The position numbers and the translations under genes were made by a program. Positions 8,286-16,189 of a stretch of DNA of 63,645 nt are shown piece after piece (positions within the stretch are counted from its first letter, which is position 1; every line of letters begins with the position of its first letter). Below the pieces are notes generated by a model. That model ran no database searches and was not told where the DNA came from. It worked only from the letters and a program-made list of their open reading frames with translations. This DNA comes from Sulfuricella sp. (GTDB lineage: Bacteria; Pseudomonadota; Gammaproteobacteria; Burkholderiales; Sulfuricellaceae), in NCBI GenBank assembly GCA_018336195.1, contig JAGXQV010000166.1, forward strand, positions 1 to 63,645. Direction: 5' to 3'.

Positions 8286-9840
8286 TCCGATTCGGCGGCG
8301 CGGCTTCGGCTGCCCGCACCTGTTCCTGGCTGCGCTGGGTTTTTTCCTGATGAGCGCCGTACCGGCCTTGGGCGCGGATAGCGTGGGCATCGTCCTGGCC
8401 TTCACCGGCCAAGCGGAGATCGTTCGCGGCGTCGAGAAGCGTCCGCCGGCGATCAAAGCCGACCTGTACAGCGGCGACAGTCTCGTCACCGGCGAGGGCC
8501 AGGTACAGATCCGCTTCATCGACGGCACCCTCCTCACGGTGTACCGCAACACCCGCTTCGCGGTGGACGATTACCGCTATGGCAAGGGCAAGGACAACCG
8601 CGCCCAATTCAGCTTGACCAACGGACTGATCCACACCCTGACCGGGCAGATGGACAAGGAAAACTACCAGCTCAAGACCCGCCTGGCCAACCTTGGAGTA
8701 CGCGGCACCGAATACTCGGTGGAACTCGGCACGACGTTCAACGTCAGCGTCGATCAGGGGCGCGTGACAATTTCCAACAAGGGAGGATCAATCGAGGTTC
8801 CCGCCGGCAACAGCGCCATCGTGACGGCAGTAAACGCCATGCCGCAACGCTTCCCGTATAAGATCGATCTGCGCCAGGGGCGTAGCGGTTCTGCGGGTGG
8901 CTCCGGCGCGGCGACGCCTTCCTCTGCCTCGACAACATCGGCTTCGAGCACCCAGTCTTCTACTTCGGATGCCCAACCTGCTTCGAGTTCACAGACCACT
9001 TCGAGTGCCCAACCCGCCGCTGGAGCCTCGCCACCGCCTCCCCCAGGTGCTCTACCGCCTCCGCCAGGTGCCGTACCTCCGCCAGATGCCATGCCTCCGC
9101 CGGGTGCCATGCCTCCGCCAGATGCCGTACCTCCGCCGGGTGCCATGCCTCCGCCGGGTGCCGTACCTCCGCCGGGTGCCCTGCCTCCGCCGGGTGCCCT
9201 GCCTCCGCCGGGTGCCCTGCCTCCGCCGAGTGCCCTGCCTCCGCCGAGTGCCCTGCCTCCGCCGGGTGCCGTACCTCCGCCGAGTGCCCTGCCTCCCCTT
9301 GGGACAAGCCTTGGCAGCATCCCCGGCGGACTAGGCAGTGGGGCGCTTGCCGGCTCTCAACCCCCTCCTGGAATCCAAAAAATATCGCAATCATCGTTGC
9401 CACCTCCGGGAACGCAACCGCCCCCTGGAACCCAGCCTCCCGTGGGGACTCAACCTCCCGTGGGGACTCAACCTCCCGCGGGGACTCAGCCTCCCGTGGG
9501 GACTCAGCCTCCCGTTGGGACTCAGCCTCCCGTAGGGACTCAGCCTCCCGTGGGGACTCAGCCTCCCGTAGGGACTCAGCCTCCCGTAGGGACTCAGCCT
9601 CCCGTAGGGACTCAGCCTCCCGTGGGGACTCAGCCTCCCGTGACGACTCAGCCTCCCACGGGGACCCCGCCTCCCACGGCGACCCAGCCTCCCACGGGGA
9701 CCCCGCCTCCCACGGCGACCCAAACTCCCACGGCGACCCAGCCGCCGCCAGGAGCGCCCCCGCCTCCGGGGAGAGCCCAACCTATCTCGGGTGGATCTCG
9801 GCTACTCACGACGGGAACCGCGACAGCGGCGCGACGCTAG
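8272..9840 (+). CDS. FecR-domain protein with proline-rich tandem-repeat tail
   Basis: 522 residues: signal peptide (FLAALGFFLMSAVPALGA), a FecR domain at about 40-190 (TGQAEIVRG, GDSLVTGEGQVQIRF, YQLKTRLANLGVRGTEY, VSVDQGRVTISNKGG), then a low-complexity tail. The tail has about 14 hexapeptides of the PPPGAx type, a short linker, and about 15 hexapeptides mostly QPPVGT, each encoded by 18-bp tandem units. FecR domains are periplasmic signal relays or peptidoglycan-proximal sensors; in several proteobacteria they neighbour CHASE2 cyclases, as here. The tail may span the cell wall or reach the outer membrane. Repeat number probably varies between strains. Confidence 0.85.
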   Translation: MRKNDPIRRRGFGCPHLFLAALGFFLMSAVPALGADSVGIVLAFTGQAEIVRGVEKRPPAIKADLYSGDSLVTGEGQVQIRFIDGTLLTVYRNTRFAVDDYRYGKGKDNRAQFSLTNGLIHTLTGQMDKENYQLKTRLANLGVRGTEYSVELGTTFNVSVDQGRVTISNKGGSIEVPAGNSAIVTAVNAMPQRFPYKIDLRQGRSGSAGGSGAATPSSASTTSASSTQSSTSDAQPASSSQTTSSAQPAAGASPPPPPGALPPPPGAVPPPDAMPPPGAMPPPDAVPPPGAMPPPGAVPPPGALPPPGALPPPGALPPPSALPPPSALPPPGAVPPPSALPPLGTSLGSIPGGLGSGALAGSQPPPGIQKISQSSLPPPGTQPPPGTQPPVGTQPPVGTQPPAGTQPPVGTQPPVGTQPPVGTQPPVGTQPPVGTQPPVGTQPPVGTQPPVGTQPPVTTQPPTGTPPPTATQPPTGTPPPTATQTPTATQPPPGAPPPPGRAQPISGGSRLLTTGTATAARR

Positions 9841-9943
9841 AGGCACCCCGCCACTTCTGGAAAACGCCCCCAATCTGTTTAGTCTCTTACCAGCCAAATG
9901 ATGTCGAAACGTGACGACAAGGTATTTTAAATTGACCACTGCG

Positions 9944-10010
9944 GTAACGCGTGATGAGGAATGGGTGATGAAAACCACCCTCCCATTACCCATCGCTCAT
10001 CACCCATTAC
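9944..10010. repeat. Imperfect inverted repeat in the FecR-cyclase spacer
   Basis: The left arm, which begins GTAACGCGTGATGAG and contains ATGGGT, is complementary over about 25 bases to the right arm ending CTCATCACCCATTAC. It could form a long hairpin in the mRNA between the FecR-domain gene and the cyclase gene. No T-tract follows, so it is not an ordinary terminator. It may be a small repetitive element or a processing/stability signal. Confidence 0.6.
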
Positions 10011-10042
10011 TTTCTTTGGTTCCGGCTCGTCCGGCTTAGGAA

Positions 10043-12247
10043 ATGAATATTTTGGCTAGCCCAAAAGACAGCCCCCCTGCCAGACGCTGGCAAAAACAGG
10101 CCAGCGCCGCCGCCGTGCGCTGGCTGTTGCCGGCCCTGTTGGTCGCGACCACCCTGATTATTCAGTCTACCGATCCGCAATTTCGCGCCCGGATTCGCGA
10201 CAGCGCTTTCGATCAGTTGCAGTCCCTGGCGCCGCGGGCTTACGTCGACGCCTTGCCGATCCGCGTGATCGCCATCGACGACGCCAGCCTGGCCCGCGTC
10301 GGTCAATGGCCGTGGTCGCGCACGGTCATGGCCGAGATCGTGGATCGGCTGGTCGACATGGGCGCCGCCGTGGTGGCGCTCGACATCGTGCTGGCAGAGC
10401 CGGACCGCACCTCTCCCGAGCAAGCGGCGGCGCGCTGGGCGGACAATCTCCCCCTCCGCGATCTGCTGCTGAAGATGCCGTCCCACGACGAAGTTCTGGC
10501 GCAAAGCTTTTCCCGCGGCAAAGTGGTGCTCGGCTTTCCCATCGAACCCGTCGCCTCGGGCTTGCCGCTACCGCCGGACGAGGCGCACTTCCTGAGCTTC
10601 GGCGGCAATGCCATCGACTGGCTGCCCCCCTATCCCGGCGGCCTCGCCAGCCTGCCGGCACTGACCGCCGCCGCGACCGGCAGCGGCGCCATTTCCCTGT
10701 CGCCGTCCGGCGACGGCGTGCTACGCGCCATGCCTTTGGTGTATCGCGTCCAGGACACGCTGTACCCCGGTTTCGGGCTGGAGGCGCTGCGCCTGTTCGC
10801 CAACCAGCCAAACATTTCGATCCAGGTAACCGATCCCGCCGCCGCGAGCCGGGGACAAATGCCCGGCATCCAGGACATCGGGCTGGGTAACGCGGCGTTC
10901 CTGCCGACGGCGCCCGACGGGCGGGTGTGGCTGCATTTTCGGCCACTCGCCGCGCAGCGCTACGTTTCGGCAGCCGACTTGCTGGCCGGCAAGGCCGATC
11001 CGCAGGCGCTCAAAAACAGCATCGTCTTTGTCGGCGCCACCGCCAAGGGTCTCGGCGACAATGTTTACACCCCGTTGGGAGAACTGGTTCCCGGCATTGA
11101 GGGCCACGTCCAGTTGGTGGAGCAAATGCTGGAAGGCGATTATCTGTTGCGTCCGGCCTGGGAAAACGAGTTGGTGGCGGCGCTAATGGTCGCCGCCTGG
11201 CTGCTGTTGGCCTATCTGCTGGCGCGCTTTCGCCCGATATGGGCGGTGCTGCTATCCGTGCTGGTGGTGGCAAGCCTGTTCGGCCTGTCCGGCTGGCTGT
11301 TCGTCGCGCAGCGGCTGTTGTTCGATCCGGTATTTCCGTCGCTAGCGGTAGGCGCCCTGTTTATCGCCCTGGTGGTTCCGCGCTACCTGCGCACGGAACG
11401 GGATCAGCGCTGGATTCGCGACGCTTTCGCGCGCTACGTCTCGCCCAACCGGGTCAAATATTTGCAGGAGAACCCGCAGGATCTCGAACTGGGCAGCATC
11501 TATCGAGAATGCTCGTTCGTCATGACCGACCTGGAAGGCTTTACGCCGCTGATGGAAAAATATCAGCCGGACCTTCTGGCGGACCTTCTCAACGACTACC
11601 TCGACAAAATGATACGCATCGCCTTCAGCCATGACGGCACGATAGATCGGATCGTCGGCGACGCGGTGGTCGTGATGTTCTCCGCCCCGGCCATGCAGCC
11701 CGACCATGCGGCGCGCGCACTGGCTTGCGCCCTGGAGATGGACGCCTTTGCCAGCGAGTGCAGCCGGCAACACATCCGGGAAGGGATTTCCTTCGGGCGG
11801 ACCCGCATCGGCGTCAATACCGGCACGGTGCTGATCGGCAATTTCGGCGGAGGCGCGATGCTCGACTATCGCGCCCTGGGAGACGCCATCAATACCGCAG
11901 CGCGCCTGGAAACGATCAACGGCCAAATCGGCACCAACATCTGCGTAAGCGGCACGACCGTCGCCCAGTGCCCGGAATTCGTCGGTCGCCCGGTCGGCCA
12001 GTTGGTGTTGAAGGGCAAGACGCAGGAGATCATGGTTTACCAGCCATTGACGCCGGACCAGGCCGCAGCAGCCAACGTCGTTGCATACCGGGCCGCCTAC
12101 CGGCTACTCGACACGGCGAATCCCCAGGCAAACGCGGTTTTTCAAAGCTTGGCAGGAAAATATCCCGACGACCCCCTGATCGCATACCACGCCAATCGGC
12201 TGGCGCAAGGCGAATCGGGAAGCCGGGTGGTGATGAAAAGCAAGTGA
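10043..12247 (+). CDS. CHASE2-domain class III adenylate/guanylate cyclase
   Basis: 734 residues: N-terminal membrane segment (about 27-43), CHASE2 extracytoplasmic sensor at about 55-360 (IRVIAIDDASLARVGQWPW, VVALDIVLAEPD), three membrane segments at about 370-445, and a class III cyclase domain at about 485-665. Both metal-binding aspartates are visible (FVMTDLEGFT near 495 and VGDAVVVMF near 540), and so is the Asn/Arg pair in GDAINTAARLE. The usual Lys before IGDAV is Arg (IDRIVGD) and the base-specifying DYTxxGD is DYRALGD, so the nucleotide specificity is uncertain. A TPR-like tail of about 60 residues follows; a broken copy of it lies at 14641. The next gene encodes a CNB protein. Confidence 0.9.
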   Translation: MNILASPKDSPPARRWQKQASAAAVRWLLPALLVATTLIIQSTDPQFRARIRDSAFDQLQSLAPRAYVDALPIRVIAIDDASLARVGQWPWSRTVMAEIVDRLVDMGAAVVALDIVLAEPDRTSPEQAAARWADNLPLRDLLLKMPSHDEVLAQSFSRGKVVLGFPIEPVASGLPLPPDEAHFLSFGGNAIDWLPPYPGGLASLPALTAAATGSGAISLSPSGDGVLRAMPLVYRVQDTLYPGFGLEALRLFANQPNISIQVTDPAAASRGQMPGIQDIGLGNAAFLPTAPDGRVWLHFRPLAAQRYVSAADLLAGKADPQALKNSIVFVGATAKGLGDNVYTPLGELVPGIEGHVQLVEQMLEGDYLLRPAWENELVAALMVAAWLLLAYLLARFRPIWAVLLSVLVVASLFGLSGWLFVAQRLLFDPVFPSLAVGALFIALVVPRYLRTERDQRWIRDAFARYVSPNRVKYLQENPQDLELGSIYRECSFVMTDLEGFTPLMEKYQPDLLADLLNDYLDKMIRIAFSHDGTIDRIVGDAVVVMFSAPAMQPDHAARALACALEMDAFASECSRQHIREGISFGRTRIGVNTGTVLIGNFGGGAMLDYRALGDAINTAARLETINGQIGTNICVSGTTVAQCPEFVGRPVGQLVLKGKTQEIMVYQPLTPDQAAAANVVAYRAAYRLLDTANPQANAVFQSLAGKYPDDPLIAYHANRLAQGESGSRVVMKSK

Positions 12248-12325
12248 GCCGCTTGCACGAATTTATCACGCAAACATTTATTCGCAAGAGCCTGTTTCAG
12301 CACCAAATTAGAGGATTAAATTCGC

Positions 12326-12793
12326 ATGACGAAGCATGACGTACTGGAAGAGGTCAGCAATCTGCTGCTTGACAGCAAGCTGTTCTTCCACATGGCCCCC
12401 CACGCGCTGCAAAGCGCAGCGCCATATTTCAGATGGCATAGCTATCGACAAGGGGAGGTGGTCTTCAGCGAGGGGGACAAGGGAACCTTCATGGGCATCA
12501 TCCACCAAGGCCGCATTTTGATAACCAAGACTGCCCAGAATGGGAAAACTGTAGCCATGGGGGAAGAAGGTACTGGGCGGGTGTTCGGCGAGATGGCGGT
12601 ATTGGATGGCGAACCGCGCTCGGCAACCTGTGTCGCCGAATCCGACTGTGACTTGCTGGTGCTGACCAAGGCATCGATGGATGCATTGTTGACCGAAAAG
12701 CCGCGCATCGGTGCGGAAATACTCCGCGCGATTGCGATCAGTTTGTCGCGCCGCATGCGTGTTTCAGCCGGACGGCTGGTAGATCGCCTGTAA
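12326..12793 (+). CDS. Stand-alone cyclic-nucleotide-binding domain protein
   Basis: 155 residues forming one CNB domain with short flanking helices. The phosphate-binding cassette is intact: FGEMAVLDGEPRSAT at about 86-101, with the Glu and Arg that contact the cyclic phosphate and ribose. There is no helix-turn-helix or enzymatic domain, so it probably acts by protein-protein contact or as a nucleotide buffer. It follows the CHASE2 cyclase by 78 bases on the same strand, which makes it the likely direct effector of that cyclase. Confidence 0.85.
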   Translation: MTKHDVLEEVSNLLLDSKLFFHMAPHALQSAAPYFRWHSYRQGEVVFSEGDKGTFMGIIHQGRILITKTAQNGKTVAMGEEGTGRVFGEMAVLDGEPRSATCVAESDCDLLVLTKASMDALLTEKPRIGAEILRAIAISLSRRMRVSAGRLVDRL

Positions 12794-12809
12794 TCGCAAT
12801 TGTTTGGGA

Positions 12810-12957
12810 TAAGCGAAAGGCAAAAACAGTTTTGAATGTTTAGTGTTGAGTGTTTGGTTGATGTCGCCGTGCAAAGCGCGTCGGATTTGAATCAGGCGCG
12901 AAGCGCATTCCCCAACTCAACACTAAACACTCAAAACCAAAAACTGCTTTTACTTAA
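12810..12957 (+). repeat. Palindromic dispersed repeat, family 1, copy 2
   Basis: Reads GCGAAAGGCAAAAACAGTTT at the left end and ends in CTCAAAACCAAAAACTGC, with the GTGTTTGG/CTAAACAC arms and the GCAAAGCGCGTCGGATTTG core. It is the inverse of copies at 6.7 and 22.3 kb and nearly identical to the copy at 17.1 kb. It starts 17 bases after the stop of the CNB gene. Confidence 0.88.
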
Positions 12958-12970
12958 ATGCGCACAAATT

Positions 12971-13213
12971 TAAACCTATATTCCTCAGTTGACCGCTTGC
13001 CGTGATGCATACCATGTTGGTTTTAATAAGAATTGCCTGTGATTTTACGTTCACCTATTTGGTGAGAGCGCTACGGGCCGGATTGCACGGTTTCTCGGGC
13101 GGATTGCTGCGTTGCAACTCCTTGGAATGGAATAGCCATTCCGCGTCGTTGCGCCTTGCACTCCACCCGATAAACCGCACACTCCAACCCGTCCAACTAA
13201 GGAATATAGGTTA
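12971..13213. mobile_element. MITE-like element with AACCTATATTCCT terminal inverted repeats
   Basis: The left end TAAACCTATATTCCTCAGTT and the right end AACTAAGGAATATAGGTTA are inverted copies with about 20 matched bases. The interior of about 200 bp is itself partly palindromic (GGAATGG/CCATTCC at the centre, GCGTTGCAACTCC/GTTGCGCCTTGCACTCC flanking it). It has no transposase, so it is a non-autonomous element or a folded repeat. It lies between a family 1 repeat and a terminator. Confidence 0.65.
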
Positions 13214-13220
13214 AAACGCG

Positions 13221-13257
13221 AAAAAAACGCCAGGAAGTTATCCTGGCGTTTTTTTCG
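13221..13257 (-). terminator. Rho-independent terminator, bidirectional in form
   Basis: The hairpin AACGCCAGGA-agtta-TCCTGGCGTT spans 13226-13250. It is preceded by a run of A and followed by a run of T, so it can act on both strands. It lies 25 bases past the stop of the minus-strand YHYH gene, which is its most likely client. Confidence 0.9.
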
Positions 13258-13281
13258 TTTTCAAAAGAAAACCGTGCCTTC

Positions 13282-14460
13282 TTAATCCGTACCTGAATGG
13301 TAGAAACCCAGCGCGGCAGTGCTTAAATTGGCCGCATCGGTAACGCCGATCAGGCAGCGCGGGACCATCGGGAAGTTCGGCGTCAGGTAGTACGCATAAG
13401 CCGCTTTCGCACCGGCAACCGTCGTGATGGCAGAGTCGGTGTTGGGTGCCTCGTTACACAACCCCAGTTTGTTTGCCGCCGTCCCGGTACCGTAACCGCT
13501 TGGGCCGTTATAGACGAAATCGCCCATCGTCTTGTTTGACGGCATCGAGAATGTCGTGCTGGTGCCGCTCAACAAGGCGCTCATGTCCATCGAAAACGCG
13601 CCATAAGGAAAGTAAGTCGTGGTAGTTCCGGGGCTGGTGCCGATGGCAGGACGATTGCTGCTCGATGCGGCTGTCACTGCGGAGTAGCTCGAATAAACCC
13701 CGGCCTGCACGACAATCGGATATCCGTCGCGGGCGTAACCGACTATGGTGGCTTTGGCCGGCAAGGAACTCCAGGGGTTGCTGGTGCTCATCGGATTGCA
13801 ACTTACCAGCGGTGCACCGCCAAATGCTATACCGCAGGGTATGCCGTGATAGTGGTAGGCACCCGTCGATTGGTTATGTCCGTTGTGCGGATCGAATCCC
13901 AGGCGTTGGGTTGTGTATGAGCTGCTGGAAGGCACGGTGGCCGTACTTTGAGTGAGCTGGAGCCGCCCTTCGACGCGGAAAGCGCACTTGAGCGAAGCCG
14001 ATACCGCAACGATCTTGGTGCTGCTTTCCGCACACACACCGGTCAGCGGGTCGAACGGAATGCCGTCCAACGCCACACCGAAAGAGTCGGCCACCCCCAA
14101 GGGCGTGTAAAGCGGCGAAGTACTTGTGCCGGCAGCCAAAGCCGGGGCTGAGGGAACATAGTATTTATACGCAATGGCGGCAGGCGTGTGAGCCTGGGCC
14201 GACCATGTCTGAAAACCTGCCGTGGAGCTACCGGTCGGGCAAGTTGCGCTGGAAGTCGCCATGGAGGCAGTGCAGGAACCGTAATACGGCGTCCCGTCAC
14301 TGCTCACCAGATAGGTGGCCACCGTCGTCTTGGCGGTGTTATTGAGCGTTTTGTTTACCACCGTCTGCGTCACCGTGGCCGCCGCAAAAGCGCCCTGACT
14401 CAGTACCGACCCCAGCAATGTGCCGAGCATAATAGATTTCATTCCGAGCTTCCGAGCCAT
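13282..14460 (-). CDS. Secreted YHYH-domain protein (first paralogue)
   Basis: 392 residues: signal peptide (MLGTLLGSVLSQGAFAA), then a YHYH domain with the family motif GAYHYHGIPCG near residue 200, preceded by LGFDPHNGHNQSTG and followed by IVGYARDGYPIV and LTPNFPMVPRCLIG. YHYH proteins are exported proteins of unknown function; the clustered His, Asp and Cys suggest metal binding. The start is ATG at 14460 with GGAGGG upstream. It is paralogous along its length to the gene at 21059. A strong terminator follows. It is Thr/Ser/Ala-rich with many small polar residues, as in surface proteins. Confidence 0.85.
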   Translation of the reverse strand: MARKLGMKSIMLGTLLGSVLSQGAFAAATVTQTVVNKTLNNTAKTTVATYLVSSDGTPYYGSCTASMATSSATCPTGSSTAGFQTWSAQAHTPAAIAYKYYVPSAPALAAGTSTSPLYTPLGVADSFGVALDGIPFDPLTGVCAESSTKIVAVSASLKCAFRVEGRLQLTQSTATVPSSSSYTTQRLGFDPHNGHNQSTGAYHYHGIPCGIAFGGAPLVSCNPMSTSNPWSSLPAKATIVGYARDGYPIVVQAGVYSSYSAVTAASSSNRPAIGTSPGTTTTYFPYGAFSMDMSALLSGTSTTFSMPSNKTMGDFVYNGPSGYGTGTAANKLGLCNEAPNTDSAITTVAGAKAAYAYYLTPNFPMVPRCLIGVTDAANLSTAALGFYHSGTD

Positions 14461-14640
14461 TATCGTACCCTCCAAAAAAATAAGAAATTAGAACCACCAT
14501 CAAGCATCTTCCGGGTAGCGTTTGCCGAACTTCATTTTTACGCCCGGTTATATCTGCCGGAAAACATTTGCGTACAGTCATTATTCAACTTTACGAAACG
14601 CCTAAGCTGATATTCGCTGACATTCGCGCGGTGTGGTTGC

Positions 14641-14836
14641 GTGAAGCCGCAGCGCCCAACGTCGCCGATTACCAAGCCGCCTACGCACTACACGACGCAG
14701 GGAATCCTCAGGCAAACGTCGTGTTTCAAAGCCTGGCCGAGAAATATCCCGACGCCCCCCCCCCTGATCGCCTACCACGCCAATCGGCTGGCGCAAGGCG
14801 AATCGGGAAGCCGGGTGGTGGTGAAAAGCAAGTGAG
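14641..14836 (+). pseudogene. Frameshifted duplicate of the CHASE2 cyclase C-terminal tail
   Basis: The translation AAAPNVADYQAAY, then NPQANVVFQSLAEKYPD, matches the tail of the cyclase at 10043-12247. After a run of nine C at about 14756-14764 the frame shifts, and the rest (LIAYHANRLAQGESGSRVV then KSK and stop) continues in another frame. The cyclase has a shorter C run here. No start, membrane or catalytic region is present, so this is a 3'-end fragment left by duplication or rearrangement about 2.5 kb downstream of its source. Confidence 0.85.
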
Positions 14837-14967
14837 TCTCTTGCAGGGGGGGGTTATTTGATGTTTTTGAGGTGGAGTACGGACTTGAGTTGACGGGCTG
14901 CGTCGGAATACGGGCTTCCGCTTTCGACCCGAAGGCGACGGTAGGGCTATCGGAAAGCGGACTTTAC

Positions 14968-15113
14968 TAGTCAGTCAACATGAAACGAAGGGTTGTAGGA
15001 GTGGGCCGTGCCCGCGCTGCGATGTCACAATCTGCGACAACGTCTCCACTGGCAACACCGCTCGCCCGCATGGCAAGCTCCTACAATAACTGCCGATTCA
15101 ACGTGACTGACTA
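14968..15113. repeat. Dispersed repeat, family 2, copy 1 (TAGTCAGTCA ends)
   Basis: The left end TAGTCAGTCAACATGAAACG and the right end GATTCAACGTGACTGACTA are inverted copies. Inner inverted segments (GTAGGAG and CTCCTAC; GTGTTGCC-like core) give a long foldable element of 146 bp. A second copy lies at 51942-52085. The remaining sequence 14837-14967 and 15114-15162 shows no gene. Confidence 0.8.
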
Positions 15114-15162
15114 GGTTCCAACTGGCACCGTTTATGGGGAGCGCCTAAGGCCCACCCCAGAC

Positions 15163-15384
15163 TCACTCCAATAGCACCTTGAAATCCGTCGGCGCCAGCT
15201 CATTATGTCGATTGGCTGCCCAGACAAATTTGGCATAGACCTCGTCACGCGCCTTGCTGCTCAATAGTCCAGCCTGGATGCATTTCTGTGAACCAGACCA
15301 GTACGTTGAGATATCCGACTGCGACCAGTCCGCACGTTTGTTGGCCAGCAGATACCCTGTCGGGCCGTCGTAGATATTCTCGGG
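15163..15384 (-). pseudogene. 3' end of an unrecognised gene, 5'-truncated
   Basis: A minus-strand frame with ordinary protein composition runs for 73 codons (for example GYLLANKRADWSQSDIST, KARDEVYAKFVWAANRHN, APTDFKVLLE) and ends in TGA. Immediately upstream is an in-frame TAG, and no start codon or ribosome binding site is visible. It therefore looks like the surviving C-terminus of a gene lost by rearrangement. The family was not recognised. It lies between a family 2 repeat and the HD-domain gene. Confidence 0.5.
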
Positions 15385-15472
15385 CTAGACTCAACGAGCA
15401 CCAGCCAAAGCCGCTGGTTCAAGCCTTGTGATGGACGACTAAACTCCGTGTTTTTCGATCAAGCCCGAATTT

Positions 15473-16189
15473 CTACCCTTCTACTGCAAGACTCTTCACT
15501 TTTTCCATCAGTCCGCCCCATTGGTTTTTTGCCCGCTCTTGTGCCCAAGCGGTTTGCCATTGCACTTCCGCCATGAATTTCAACTGTATGCGGATCATGT
15601 CCGAGAGGGTCAACTCTTTACCGCTGGCGATTTCGATTTCCTTGCGCATGCCGGTGAATATCTGTTTTTTCCATCCCGGCATGTACATTTGCATCTGATC
15701 CGCGTCCCGGATGATTTTCTGGCTCAAGGTCTGCGGTTCCGTGACATAGGGAAAACGGGTGGACTTGACGAGTTCGACGGCTTCGGTCAGATAGCCTCGT
15801 AGCGATTCGCTGCTCCCGCAATACGCGGTCAATCCTTCGAGCGCGACTTCGATGTTGTGATCGTCCTGGTATTTTCCGCCGCTGTGGCCGAAATCGTGAA
15901 AGATCGCGGAGAGGAGCAGGATACGGGTTTCCTCCGGCGCTAGCCGCATGTCGGCAGCGCCGGCGGCGCAATTGAGGATCATGCAGTCGGTGTGGTAGCG
16001 ATTATGGTAAGGCTGATCGTTGCCGGGATTGTGCTCCACGAAATACGAATAGGCCGCGACAAGCTCATGGCGGGCGAGGATCGCCGCGACCCGATCCTTG
16101 ATGCGGGTTCTCGTCGGTTTCGCCCGTGCGAGCAACGATTCGTGCCATGCTCTGGATGATTTCCTACCTGACACAATTGCGCCCGTCAT
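15473..16189 (-). CDS. HD-domain phosphohydrolase, possible cyclic-nucleotide phosphodiesterase
   Basis: 238 residues. The metal ligands are clear: YHNRYHT (His62 and His66), FHDFGHSGG (His98, Asp99, His102) and a later IRDADQM aspartate. The pairing of YHNxxH with HDxxHxG and a following DxxN resembles class I 3',5'-cyclic nucleotide phosphodiesterases more than generic HD proteins, but the match is by motif only. The ATG at 16189 overlaps the 3' end of the CNB-GGDEF gene by 26 bases in another frame, so the two are co-translated. It would suit turnover of the nucleotide made by the CHASE2 cyclase. Confidence 0.75.
   Translation of the reverse strand: MTGAIVSGRKSSRAWHESLLARAKPTRTRIKDRVAAILARHELVAAYSYFVEHNPGNDQPYHNRYHTDCMILNCAAGAADMRLAPEETRILLLSAIFHDFGHSGGKYQDDHNIEVALEGLTAYCGSSESLRGYLTEAVELVKSTRFPYVTEPQTLSQKIIRDADQMQMYMPGWKKQIFTGMRKEIEIASGKELTLSDMIRIQLKFMAEVQWQTAWAQERAKNQWGGLMEKVKSLAVEG

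Noticed and set aside
8900..9790. Tandem repeats that might be taken for a CRISPR array
   Set aside because: The 18-bp units are in-frame codons of a proline-rich protein with no unique spacers.
13002..13214. 70-codon plus-strand frame
   Set aside because: It lies wholly inside a MITE-like element and has no coding signature.
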